NCBI RefSeq assembly: GCF_000238075.1
Contig: NZ_JH414506.1
Coordinates: 147,141 to 211,140, forward strand
Direction of reading: 5' to 3'
From: Oribacterium asaccharolyticum ACB7
GTDB lineage: Bacteria > Bacillota > Clostridia > Lachnospirales > Lachnospiraceae
Length of the DNA: 64,000 bases
The first letter of the stretch is position 1; every line of letters starts with the position of its first letter. This document shows, one piece after another, positions 36,074-43,384 of the stretch. The notes below the pieces were generated by a model that was given only the letters and a program-made list of their open reading frames with translations, did not search any database and was not told where the DNA came from. A program made the translations under genes and the position numbers.

Positions 36074-37552
36074 ATGATTACCAATGATAAGGGAGTAATT
36101 CCCTTAAAACACCGGGTCATTGAAGGCCTTGCTAGGCTTGCCTGGAAAAATGATGTAAACGAAGAAAGTAAGGAACGTTTGGTTCGGGAACTCTCCCCCG
36201 GTCCCAAAGCCGTCTTTCGTTGCTGTGTCTATAAGGAGAGAGAAATTCTGCGCAGAAGAATACGCCTTGCCTGTAACGAAGATGCCAATCCCTGCCGAAA
36301 GAGCAGTAACATCATTCAAGTAATTGATCCCGCTTGTGAAGAGTGCCCCATCTCTTCCTATTCCGTAACGGACAACTGCCGTCTTTGTCTTGGAAAAGCT
36401 TGTCAGAACAGCTGCCATTTCGGAGCCATTACCATGACGGACCAGCGGGCCCACATCGATCCCATGAAGTGTAAGGAATGCGGAATGTGTGCTTCCGCCT
36501 GCCCCTATAGTGCGATTGCACACCTGACCCGTCCCTGTAAAAAACCCTGTCCGGTAAATGCCATTACCTACAATGAAAACGGACTCTGCGTCATCGATGA
36601 TGAACGTTGCATCCGTTGCGGGCAATGTGTGCACTCCTGCCCCTTCGGCGCTATTTCCACAAAAACAAATGTCCTCGATGTCATTTCCGCCATTCAGTCC
36701 GATAAAGAGGTCTATGCCATGTGTGCCCCGGCAACGGAGGGACAGTTCGGAAAGGATATTTCCATGTCGGCCATTCGAACGGCATTAAAAAAACTGGGCT
36801 TTAACGACATGGTAGAAGTGGGACTCGGTGGGGATATGACGGCCGCTTACGAAGCGCTCGAATGGTCCGAGGCAAGAAAAGAAGGGAAGAAAATGACCAC
36901 TTCCTGCTGTCCCGCCTTTATCCATCTTTTGCAAAAACACTTTCCGGAGCAATACAAAGAAAATATGTCGGAAACGCTTTCTCCCATGGCAGCCGTTTCC
37001 CGTTACTTAAAAGCCATTCACCCGGGCTGCATTACCGTTTTCATCGGTCCTTGTATGGCCAAGAAATCCGAATCCCAGGAAATGGGTATCGAAGGGAATG
37101 CGGATTACGTGCTCTCCTTCGGGGAATTTACCTCCCTCCTTCGTTCAAAGGATATCAGCCTGGAACCGGAAGTACAGCCTTACCAGGAGGCCTCGCTCTG
37201 GGGTAAAAACTTTGCCGGCTCCGGCGGCGTTGCGAATGCCGTTATGGAGTGCATGCGGGAGCGGGGAGAAGACACCACCGATATCAAGCTTCGTGCCTGC
37301 TCGGGCGGAAAGGAATGCGTCACGGCGCTTACCCTCCTGAAAATCGGAAAGCTCCCGGAAGACTTTATCGAGGGCATGGCCTGTGAAGGCGGCTGCGTAG
37401 GCGGTCCTTCCAAGCATAAGGCGGAAAATGAGATCAAAAAGTCCAGAGACAGCCTGTTAGGAGAAGCCGATACCAGAAAAGTGCTCGACAACCTGAAAAA
37501 CTACCCGATGGATCAGTTTAGCATGATGAGAACAAAGAAAATAGCGGAATAA
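36074..37552 (+). CDS. Monomeric [FeFe] hydrogenase-like iron-sulfur protein (group B/C type)
   Basis: A 492-residue protein. The N-terminal half holds several [4Fe-4S] sites: a Cys-rich segment at 88-114, CKECGMCASACP (133-144) and CIRCGQCVHSCP (179-190). The H-cluster domain has L1 TSCCP (276-280), L2 GPCMAKKSE (325-333) and L3 MACEGGCVGG (435-444). Thus the proton-transfer Cys and all four cluster Cys are present, but L2 begins GPC where prototype hydrogenases have MPC. This fits group B or C proteins, of which some are catalytic and others redox sensors. No HydE, HydF or HydG maturases are nearby. Preceded by AAGGAG. Confidence 0.85.
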   Translation: MITNDKGVIPLKHRVIEGLARLAWKNDVNEESKERLVRELSPGPKAVFRCCVYKEREILRRRIRLACNEDANPCRKSSNIIQVIDPACEECPISSYSVTDNCRLCLGKACQNSCHFGAITMTDQRAHIDPMKCKECGMCASACPYSAIAHLTRPCKKPCPVNAITYNENGLCVIDDERCIRCGQCVHSCPFGAISTKTNVLDVISAIQSDKEVYAMCAPATEGQFGKDISMSAIRTALKKLGFNDMVEVGLGGDMTAAYEALEWSEARKEGKKMTTSCCPAFIHLLQKHFPEQYKENMSETLSPMAAVSRYLKAIHPGCITVFIGPCMAKKSESQEMGIEGNADYVLSFGEFTSLLRSKDISLEPEVQPYQEASLWGKNFAGSGGVANAVMECMRERGEDTTDIKLRACSGGKECVTALTLLKIGKLPEDFIEGMACEGGCVGGPSKHKAENEIKKSRDSLLGEADTRKVLDNLKNYPMDQFSMMRTKKIAE

Positions 37553-37627
37553 ATGAGCGTTTAAGCACTATACAAGATTTCTGAGGAGTTCTAAATCATT
37601 CTTTTTCTGCAATACTCCCGACAGACA

Positions 37628-37678
37628 AAATCCCCCTGAGCGGAACTTAAGAATTCTTAAGCCTGTTCAGGGGGATTT
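37628..37678. terminator. Strong hairpin terminator after the hydrogenase-like gene
   Basis: AAATCCCCCTGA pairs perfectly with TCAGGGGGATTT (37628-37639 with 37667-37678), with an inner palindrome CTTAAGAATTCTTAAG. It stands between two convergent genes and can serve both. Confidence 0.85.
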
Positions 37679-37721
37679 GATTCTTAACAAGTGCAGGCGA
37701 GGCCTGAGACATCTTGTTCAC

Positions 37722-37757
37722 AATGAGTATCGTGCGCAAAGCATACGGTATCTCGTT
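37722..37757. repeat. Palindromic repeat, family 2, copy b
   Basis: AATGAGTATCGTGCGC, AAA, then GCATACGGTATCTCGTT: a 36-bp hairpin matching copy a closely. It runs into the stop codon of the amino acid permease. A second hairpin (AACAAG...CTTGTT, 37686-37716) lies just before it. Confidence 0.7.
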
Positions 37758-39163
37758 TAATATTTTTTCTCTCCGTCAGGGGTTTCTATAACCACCTTGG
37801 ACTTCTTCCAACGTACCAGTACCATGTAGAGCCAAAGGAGAACTCCCACTCCCAGATATACACCAAAGGACATCCAAGATCCGATTCCCTGTCCCAGTGT
37901 ACAGAAAAAGGCAATGAGGAGCATGATAATCATCGCAAGATAGGTAAAGAAATTACCATGCTTTAAGGCATTCGGACTCTTCCAACTCGGGTATTTATGT
38001 CTGATTCTGGCTGCCGAAACCATCGTGAGTGCATAGGCACAAGCACAACCGAAGGACATCAAGTTAAAGAAATCGTTCATAAAGGTTGTCGCGTTCATCA
38101 GCAAAATAAAAATCAGGCTGATTGCCAGCAAGAAAATATTCGGGAGTATCGGTTGCTTATGTTTGTTGAGCTTCTTGAAAGCTGCCGGAAGAAAATTCTT
38201 TTCCGACATGGAATAAAGCATTCTGACGGTAGACATCCAAAATCCCATAATAGAGGCACCAAGTCCCATAAATACGGAGAAAAATCCGTAAAGAACGGGC
38301 CATACCGTCCAGCCGAGTGTTCTCTGCATATTGGTAATGGTCAGGAAACCGTCTTTCGCCGTGCCTTCGGTGAGGTTTTGGAAGGAATCCAGTCCCGCTA
38401 CACAGAAGTAGAAGAAAACATAAATCAGTCCGCAGGTGATGACCGACCCGCAAATTGCCTTCTTTGTATCCTTAATCGGGAAATCTCCCTCTTCCACCAT
38501 CTGCGGAACGGTCTCAAAACCGAAATAAGGCGTAATAAGAAGTGCCATACCGATAATCCAACCCGGAATGCCGAGAGACGGACTGATGGTCGTTTTCAGT
38601 AAACCGTCCGTGATATTGGAAAAGCTCCAATGTCCGGAGAACAAAATCAAAATACCGGTAATTAAGGTGGAAACAATATTTACAAACAGGCATAAGGCCT
38701 GCGCCTTAACCAAAACATTCACATCCTGTAGGGATAAAAGGAAAACCAGCACCAAAATGCAAACGCCAATCAGCATAATGGCATTAAACCCCAAAACAAG
38801 GCCGAAAGTACGACTCACCCAAGTGGCTATCGCCATAACCACAGCCGGAGGAACCGCAATCCAAGCCGCCATAATAAGCCAGGATGCAAAAAATCCGACA
38901 TGCTTATTCATTCCGACAGTGTTGTAAATCAACTCACCGCCGGAGGTGTGGAATAAAGGTGCCAGTTCCGAATAGACCAAGGCTGTCGGTAAAATTGCCA
39001 AGGTCATCAGACCGAAAGCAAGCCAGGTTCCCGATCCGCAATAGCCGAAAAATACGGAATCCCAATAGCTTACCCATGTGAAAATGGAACCGGTCGCAAC
39101 AGTGTAGACAAAAATCAGTTGTAAGCTTTTTTGTAAGCCGCTATCTTTTTTTTCTTCTGACAT
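37757..39163 (-). CDS. APC family amino acid permease
   Basis: A 468-residue transporter with about twelve hydrophobic segments in the APC fold. Seen: VYTVATGSIFTWVSYWDS in helix 1, SELAPLFHTSGGELIYNTVG between helices 2 and 3, and TPYFGFETVPQMVEEGDFP in the helix 6 region. It is close to the amino acid permease/antiporter branch, but a substrate cannot be named. It has a separate promoter about 150 bp upstream (TTGACT and TACAAT). The stop codon overlaps the family 2 repeat. Confidence 0.9.
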   Translation of the reverse strand: MSEEKKDSGLQKSLQLIFVYTVATGSIFTWVSYWDSVFFGYCGSGTWLAFGLMTLAILPTALVYSELAPLFHTSGGELIYNTVGMNKHVGFFASWLIMAAWIAVPPAVVMAIATWVSRTFGLVLGFNAIMLIGVCILVLVFLLSLQDVNVLVKAQALCLFVNIVSTLITGILILFSGHWSFSNITDGLLKTTISPSLGIPGWIIGMALLITPYFGFETVPQMVEEGDFPIKDTKKAICGSVITCGLIYVFFYFCVAGLDSFQNLTEGTAKDGFLTITNMQRTLGWTVWPVLYGFFSVFMGLGASIMGFWMSTVRMLYSMSEKNFLPAAFKKLNKHKQPILPNIFLLAISLIFILLMNATTFMNDFFNLMSFGCACAYALTMVSAARIRHKYPSWKSPNALKHGNFFTYLAMIIMLLIAFFCTLGQGIGSWMSFGVYLGVGVLLWLYMVLVRWKKSKVVIETPDGEKKY

Positions 39164-39513
39164 ACCGCCCCTCTTTTCTAAGACGAACGAATCTCTACTT
39201 GCAAGGCTTGGAACGCTTCATACTCTGAATATTCTGACTCGTTAAGCATAAACTCGTGCAAGAAGAACTTCTCCGTCTGAATCAAAAAACGACAATTCTG
39301 TATAGCTCCACTCGCTAATATTGTATTACAGTCCTTTAAATAGTCAATAATTTAACAATATCTCAAATTTATCTTTATGATAAATTCTGTTTTCTATTTT
39401 TAAGTCATTACTTTGCTGTTTTTTGTGAATTTTTTCTCAATAGTGCTAGAATATAAGAAGTAGTTCCACTCAAGTATTCTGTTGACAACATGCATTGGAT
39501 TATGGAGGGAATC
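39164..39513. promoter_or_regulatory. Divergent promoter region of the permease and the SDR gene
   Basis: Minus strand: TTGACT (39342-39347) and TACAAT (39320-39325), spacer 16, giving the permease a leader of about 150 bases. The leader could encode a 23-residue peptide (39178-39249) but lacks a good ribosome site. Plus strand: TTGTGA at about 39423, 18-base spacer, TAGAAT at about 39447, serving the SDR gene. Rest is A/T-rich. Confidence 0.5.
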
Positions 39514-40311
39514 ATGAAGAAATTAGAAGGAAAAGTCGCATTAATTACCGGTGCAGCGGTTGGTTTGGGTGAGGGAATCAGTACCGTTTATGCCAATTAC
39601 GGTGCTAAACTCATTATGGTTGATTTGGATCCCAATGTGGAGAAAACCGCAGAGAGATTAAGAAAAGAGTACAATGCGGAGATTATTACCGTGGTAGCCA
39701 ATGTTGCTCATAAAGAGGAAATGATTGCTGCCGTAAAGAAAGGAATCGAAGCTTTCGGAGAGATTAACGTTGCCTGCTGCAACGCCGGAGTTTGCCGTTT
39801 AGCTCCCTTTGAAGAGTTTACGGACGAAATGCGTGACTTCCATATCGATGTAAATATTAAGGGTGTATGGAATACCTGTCAGGCTGTTATTCCGGAGATG
39901 TTAAAAGAGGGAAAGGGAAGCATCGTGATTGCCTCCTCCGTTACCGGTGACATCGTAGCCGATGCAGGAGAAGCCGCTTATGCAATGACAAAGGCCGCCT
40001 TAGTCGGTCTTACGAAGTGCCTTGCCGTAGAATATGCAAACCGCAACATTCGTGTCAATTGTTCACAGCTCGGTTATGCTCGTACCCCCATGGTAGAGAA
40101 AATGGCAGTCGAGTCCAATCCGGAAGATCCCGAATCCGCAATCCAGAGCATTGCAGTAGGCGTTCCCATGAAGCGTCTTGCAAAGCCGACCGAGGTTGGT
40201 GAGCTCTTTGCTTTCTTAGGCAGCGATGAATCCAGTTACTTAACCGGATCACAGGTTGTCATCGACGGCGGATCCACCTTACCGGAAACCATGTCTATCG
40301 GAACCAACTAA
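39514..40311 (+). CDS. ucpA: UcpA-like SDR family oxidoreductase
   Basis: A 265-residue short-chain dehydrogenase. The cofactor loop TGAAVGLGEGI, the acidic residue in IMVDLDP favouring NAD, CNAGVC, and the catalytic Ser (ASSVTGD) with Tyr and Lys (YAMTK) are all present. Stretches such as RDFHIDVNIKGVWN and ESSYLTGSQVVIDGGSTLPE closely resemble E. coli UcpA, whose substrate is not settled. The start at ATG 39514 follows GGAGG by five bases. It stands alone, with its own promoter and terminator. Confidence 0.85.
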   Translation: MKKLEGKVALITGAAVGLGEGISTVYANYGAKLIMVDLDPNVEKTAERLRKEYNAEIITVVANVAHKEEMIAAVKKGIEAFGEINVACCNAGVCRLAPFEEFTDEMRDFHIDVNIKGVWNTCQAVIPEMLKEGKGSIVIASSVTGDIVADAGEAAYAMTKAALVGLTKCLAVEYANRNIRVNCSQLGYARTPMVEKMAVESNPEDPESAIQSIAVGVPMKRLAKPTEVGELFAFLGSDESSYLTGSQVVIDGGSTLPETMSIGTN

Positions 40312-40324
40312 AGTATGACAGTCG

Positions 40325-40361
40325 AAAAGAGATGTCGGAAATGCACCGACATCTCTTTTTA
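40325..40361. terminator. Intrinsic terminator after ucpA
   Basis: AAAAGAGATGTCGG pairs with CCGACATCTCTTTT across a 7-base loop, followed by T residues on the plus strand. It also faces the end of the efflux operon from the other side. Confidence 0.85.
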
Positions 40362-40399
40362 GTTAAAGTATTTCTCCCTTGTCCGATTCCAAAAGCAAA

Positions 40400-41812
40400 C
40401 TAGTCCAAACTGATAATCCCTTTATTTACCGCTTCTTCGTAACGGAAAACCGCCTGATTATATTCCAGTCTAGCTTCTTCATAGCTGTTCTCGGAGGAAA
40501 GGGCATCCAGCTCCATTCCTTCCGCATCCACTCTTCCGATGAGTCCCTTCTCCTGCATACGGAGCGCTCTTTCCTTCTTTAAATTGGCAAGCGTCGCAGT
40601 GCTTTCCGCCTGCTTTAAGGAAAGAGACTTTGTCTCGATATTTTCCCATAGCGCTTTTAAGCTGCTCCGAATACTCTCCGCTTTTTCCGCCTGCTTTTGC
40701 TTCTTCTCGGTCCAGCCTGTAATATTCTTCTCTTTTTCCCGAAGAATTTCCCCATACTCGCCATTTCGTACCAGAACCGCCTGATAGTCCGTTTCCTGAT
40801 TTCGACCGTTTAAGAAATCTCTCGGAAAATCCGGAATGGGATCGATGGTAATGTTTTGATAGGTATTCATGTGCCAGCCAAGGCTTAAGCCGATATTTCT
40901 CTTCATCGTATCTAAGCCGTTCCTGAGCTTCTTTAAATCCGACTCGGCGCTCTTTAAGGAAAGCTCTGCTGCCGTCACATCATTTGCCGTAGCCTTTCCG
41001 AGGCTCATTTCCTTTTTCACCTTTTCCAGGCTCCGATTCATAAGGCTTACTCGTTTTTCCAATAAGTTTTCGGTATTTTTCGTCTGCGCATAACTGAAGA
41101 GAAGGTTTTGCATGGCATCCGAAAGAACGGCTTTCCCGGTTATAAACTGAGACCGAACGGCTTTTTCGGCCTTCTTTTCCGCCTTCGTCATCTCTTTATC
41201 CGTCTTAGAAAGCTCCGTAAGTGCCGCATTTGCTTCTACCAAGCTGCTGTCCAGCCCCGGAAGAATCCTCTTACTGTTCTTTACCTTTTCCAACTTGCTG
41301 ATTTCTTTCGTAAGCGCTTCTTTTACCGTCTTATCTTCCGTGTTGTCTCGCTCATCCTTCAAGGCATTAATATTTTCCGAAAGAGCATCCAGAATGTCTT
41401 CCCTCTGCTCCTTCACCGCATCCTTTACTCCATGAATTCCCTTGGTGCTCTCCGAAAGGATATCCTTTTCCATCTCCGCTATACTGCTGTAGTGCTCAAC
41501 AAGCTCGGGCACTTCATAAAAAGAAATGCGGTTATCCTCCAAATCCCAAGTCGGATTGCTTCCTGCTGAATTTGTCGCACTTGCATTCGTAGTTTCCGCA
41601 CTTGTCGTACCTGCATTCGCATTTTCCGCACTTGTCGTGCCTGCATTCGCAGTTTCCGCACTTGTCGCGCCTGCATTCGTATTTTCCGCTAAAGAAGGAA
41701 AGGCGGAAAGGCAGAACAGGACTGCACAAAAAAGAGCCGCAGCCTTTCTCTTCCTACTTCCTTCCTTCTCGCCATATTTCGAATCCCTGTTCCCATTAAT
41801 TCTATACAACAA
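40400..41812 (-). CDS. TolC-like efflux protein, second copy
   Basis: About 470 residues. A hydrophobic signal peptide (AAALFCAVLFCLSAFPSLA) is followed by four imperfect ten-residue repeats of the NAGTTSAETA kind. The rest is mostly long coiled-coil helices with the TolC-family pattern (LEKRVSLMNRSLEKVKKEMS, GKATANDVTAAELSLKSAES, IGLSLGW). It closes the RND efflux operon. No ATG in frame has a ribosome site. TTG at 41812 follows GGGAG by six bases and is chosen; ATG at 41845 is the alternative. The upstream DNA consists of tandem repeats. In a single-membrane cell the role of a TolC-like protein is unclear. Confidence 0.7.
   Translation of the reverse strand: MLYRINGNRDSKYGEKEGSRKRKAAALFCAVLFCLSAFPSLAENTNAGATSAETANAGTTSAENANAGTTSAETTNASATNSAGSNPTWDLEDNRISFYEVPELVEHYSSIAEMEKDILSESTKGIHGVKDAVKEQREDILDALSENINALKDERDNTEDKTVKEALTKEISKLEKVKNSKRILPGLDSSLVEANAALTELSKTDKEMTKAEKKAEKAVRSQFITGKAVLSDAMQNLLFSYAQTKNTENLLEKRVSLMNRSLEKVKKEMSLGKATANDVTAAELSLKSAESDLKKLRNGLDTMKRNIGLSLGWHMNTYQNITIDPIPDFPRDFLNGRNQETDYQAVLVRNGEYGEILREKEKNITGWTEKKQKQAEKAESIRSSLKALWENIETKSLSLKQAESTATLANLKKERALRMQEKGLIGRVDAEGMELDALSSENSYEEARLEYNQAVFRYEEAVNKGIISLD
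41580..41690 (-). repeat. In-gene tandem repeat coding a Ser/Thr/Ala linker
   Basis: About four 30-bp units coding ten-residue repeats (NAGTTSAETA type) just after the signal peptide of the second TolC-like protein. Units differ by single bases, so the number could vary between strains. Confidence 0.8.
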
Positions 41813-41840
41813 TTTTCTCTCCCACTTTGTATAATTCACT

Positions 41841-41956
41841 ACCATAGGCAATGCCTTTTTTGTGTTCCACATACCATAAGGCAATTCCTTTTTTTGTGTT
41901 CCACATTCCATAGGCAATGCCTTTTTTTGTGTTCCACATACCATAAGGCAATTCCC
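41841..41956 (-). repeat. Tandem repeats upstream of the second TolC-like gene
   Basis: About 3.5 units of 33-35 bp, alternating two versions: CCATAGGCAATGCC and CCATAAGGCAATTCC, each followed by a T run and GTGTTCCACAT. On the minus strand each unit has an ATG followed by an A run and a short palindrome (GGCATTGCC). They lie between the two TolC-like genes and may modulate read-through or translation. Confidence 0.8.
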
Positions 41957-42014
41957 AGTCTGCAAAGCAAGCCTTAGCTTGTACAAACTGCCTTTTTCTC
42001 CTCTTGCCAAAGCG

Positions 42015-43214
42015 CTAGTCCGCCGTGCAAAGACCGTTTACGCCTGCCTGATAGTCCAGATATTCTTCCGTAAGCTTTAAATCCGCCTGCCTCTTCTCAA
42101 GGCTTGCTATGGTATAGGCATTCTTCGCCTTATTTCTTGCCTTAACGCTTGCGGACCCGAGTTTCAGTCCGCGCTCCGCCTTCTCATAGGCCTTCTTCGC
42201 GTTTTCTTCCTGTAATATGGCCTGCGACTGTGCATCCAGAGCTTCTTTTAAGCTTTGATAGCGGGAAAGCAGATCCGACTGAATCTTTTCTTTTTGATTC
42301 TCGATCGTTCGGGACAGACTCTCGCGATTCGCTTCTCCCTCGGAGAGATTCAACTTTCTTGTACTGATCTGCAGACTCAAGTTATTGTCCAGAGCCTTCT
42401 TTGTGTCCTCGGAAAGGGAAATCTGTTCAACACTTTCCCTCGTCGTCTCCGGAATACTTGGAAAAACAGGATTGGCATCGGCTTTCCAACCGAGACTGAC
42501 TTGCAAAAGCTCGGAAGTCTTCTTGATACTTCCGTCATCGCTCGCAAGCTGAAGCTCTGCCTGATCTGCTGCGGTCTTCGCCGTAAGAACGTCTATCTCC
42601 GTGGCCTGCCCGATTGCCTTCTTCCGCTCCGCCGTTTCTTTTTCGCTTTTTCTGTCTTCGAGATTCACTGCATCAATCTCTTTTTGTAAAATCGTATTTT
42701 CCCGACTGATAAAGGACTTCTTCACCGTTTCCACAGTATTCTTTTCCGTCTGCTCGATGGAAAGCTTCGCCAGCTCCCGATCACTGTTTTGTGCTACGGA
42801 ATCCGCAGAAAAGTTACTGCTGTTACTCTGATACTGCATCTCTGCAAGAGCTTCCGCCACTGCATTTCCATTTGCTGCCGCCATAGCCTTCTCATAAGCA
42901 TCTTCCACTTGAGCCCGAGCCGCTTCCACATCCACATTGTAGCTGCCCCTTCTTTCACTGTCCCGGAAGTTAATCCAGAGAGAAGAAACGGTCGGATTAT
43001 ACTCATGCACTAAATCCGCTATTTCCTCCCAGGAAATCGTATTGTCCCGAAGACTCGCCCATTCCTCCGGACTTCTCTCCCTCTCATAGGAAGTCTGCAT
43101 CGGTGCCGTATCCACATTCTCCGAAAAACCGTATCGCCCGGCAGCAAAAGTCGGCGTAAATGCCAAACTTGCAATCATGCAGGAAATCGGTAAAACCAAA
43201 GCCTTTTTCTTCAT
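42015..43214 (-). CDS. TolC-like efflux protein, first copy
   Basis: A 399-residue exported protein with a clear signal peptide (MKKKALVLPISCMIASLAF, cleavage near TFA-AG). The mature part begins with ISWEEIADLVHEYNPTVSSL, a typical TolC/OEP opening (helix followed by N-P), and continues with two sets of long helices, including KAIGQATEIDVLTAKTAADQ and LLQVSLGWKAD. The halves show internal similarity, as in TolC. It lies between the RND pump and the second TolC-like gene in the same orientation. GGAGG precedes ATG 43214. In Firmicutes such proteins may be wall-spanning conduits; that is inference. Confidence 0.75.
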   Translation of the reverse strand: MKKKALVLPISCMIASLAFTPTFAAGRYGFSENVDTAPMQTSYERERSPEEWASLRDNTISWEEIADLVHEYNPTVSSLWINFRDSERRGSYNVDVEAARAQVEDAYEKAMAAANGNAVAEALAEMQYQSNSSNFSADSVAQNSDRELAKLSIEQTEKNTVETVKKSFISRENTILQKEIDAVNLEDRKSEKETAERKKAIGQATEIDVLTAKTAADQAELQLASDDGSIKKTSELLQVSLGWKADANPVFPSIPETTRESVEQISLSEDTKKALDNNLSLQISTRKLNLSEGEANRESLSRTIENQKEKIQSDLLSRYQSLKEALDAQSQAILQEENAKKAYEKAERGLKLGSASVKARNKAKNAYTIASLEKRQADLKLTEEYLDYQAGVNGLCTAD

Positions 43215-43384
43215 CTTCTCCTCCAATAAATCTATCTTATCGGCATGCCATTAAAGACGCCTCATAATGAACTTTCTTTCGCTTTCCAAATATAGCACAG
43301 CTACCCGGGAAGTTCTTTACAATTCTCTAGCAATACTATGAATATTTGCTGTTTAAGAAAAACACGACGTGAAAATTCTATAGA

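Noticed and set aside
39164..39319. T-box or other amino-acid riboswitch upstream of the permease
   Set aside because: No T-box motif (AGGGTGGNACCGCG), no terminator and no known riboswitch core are visible in the leader.
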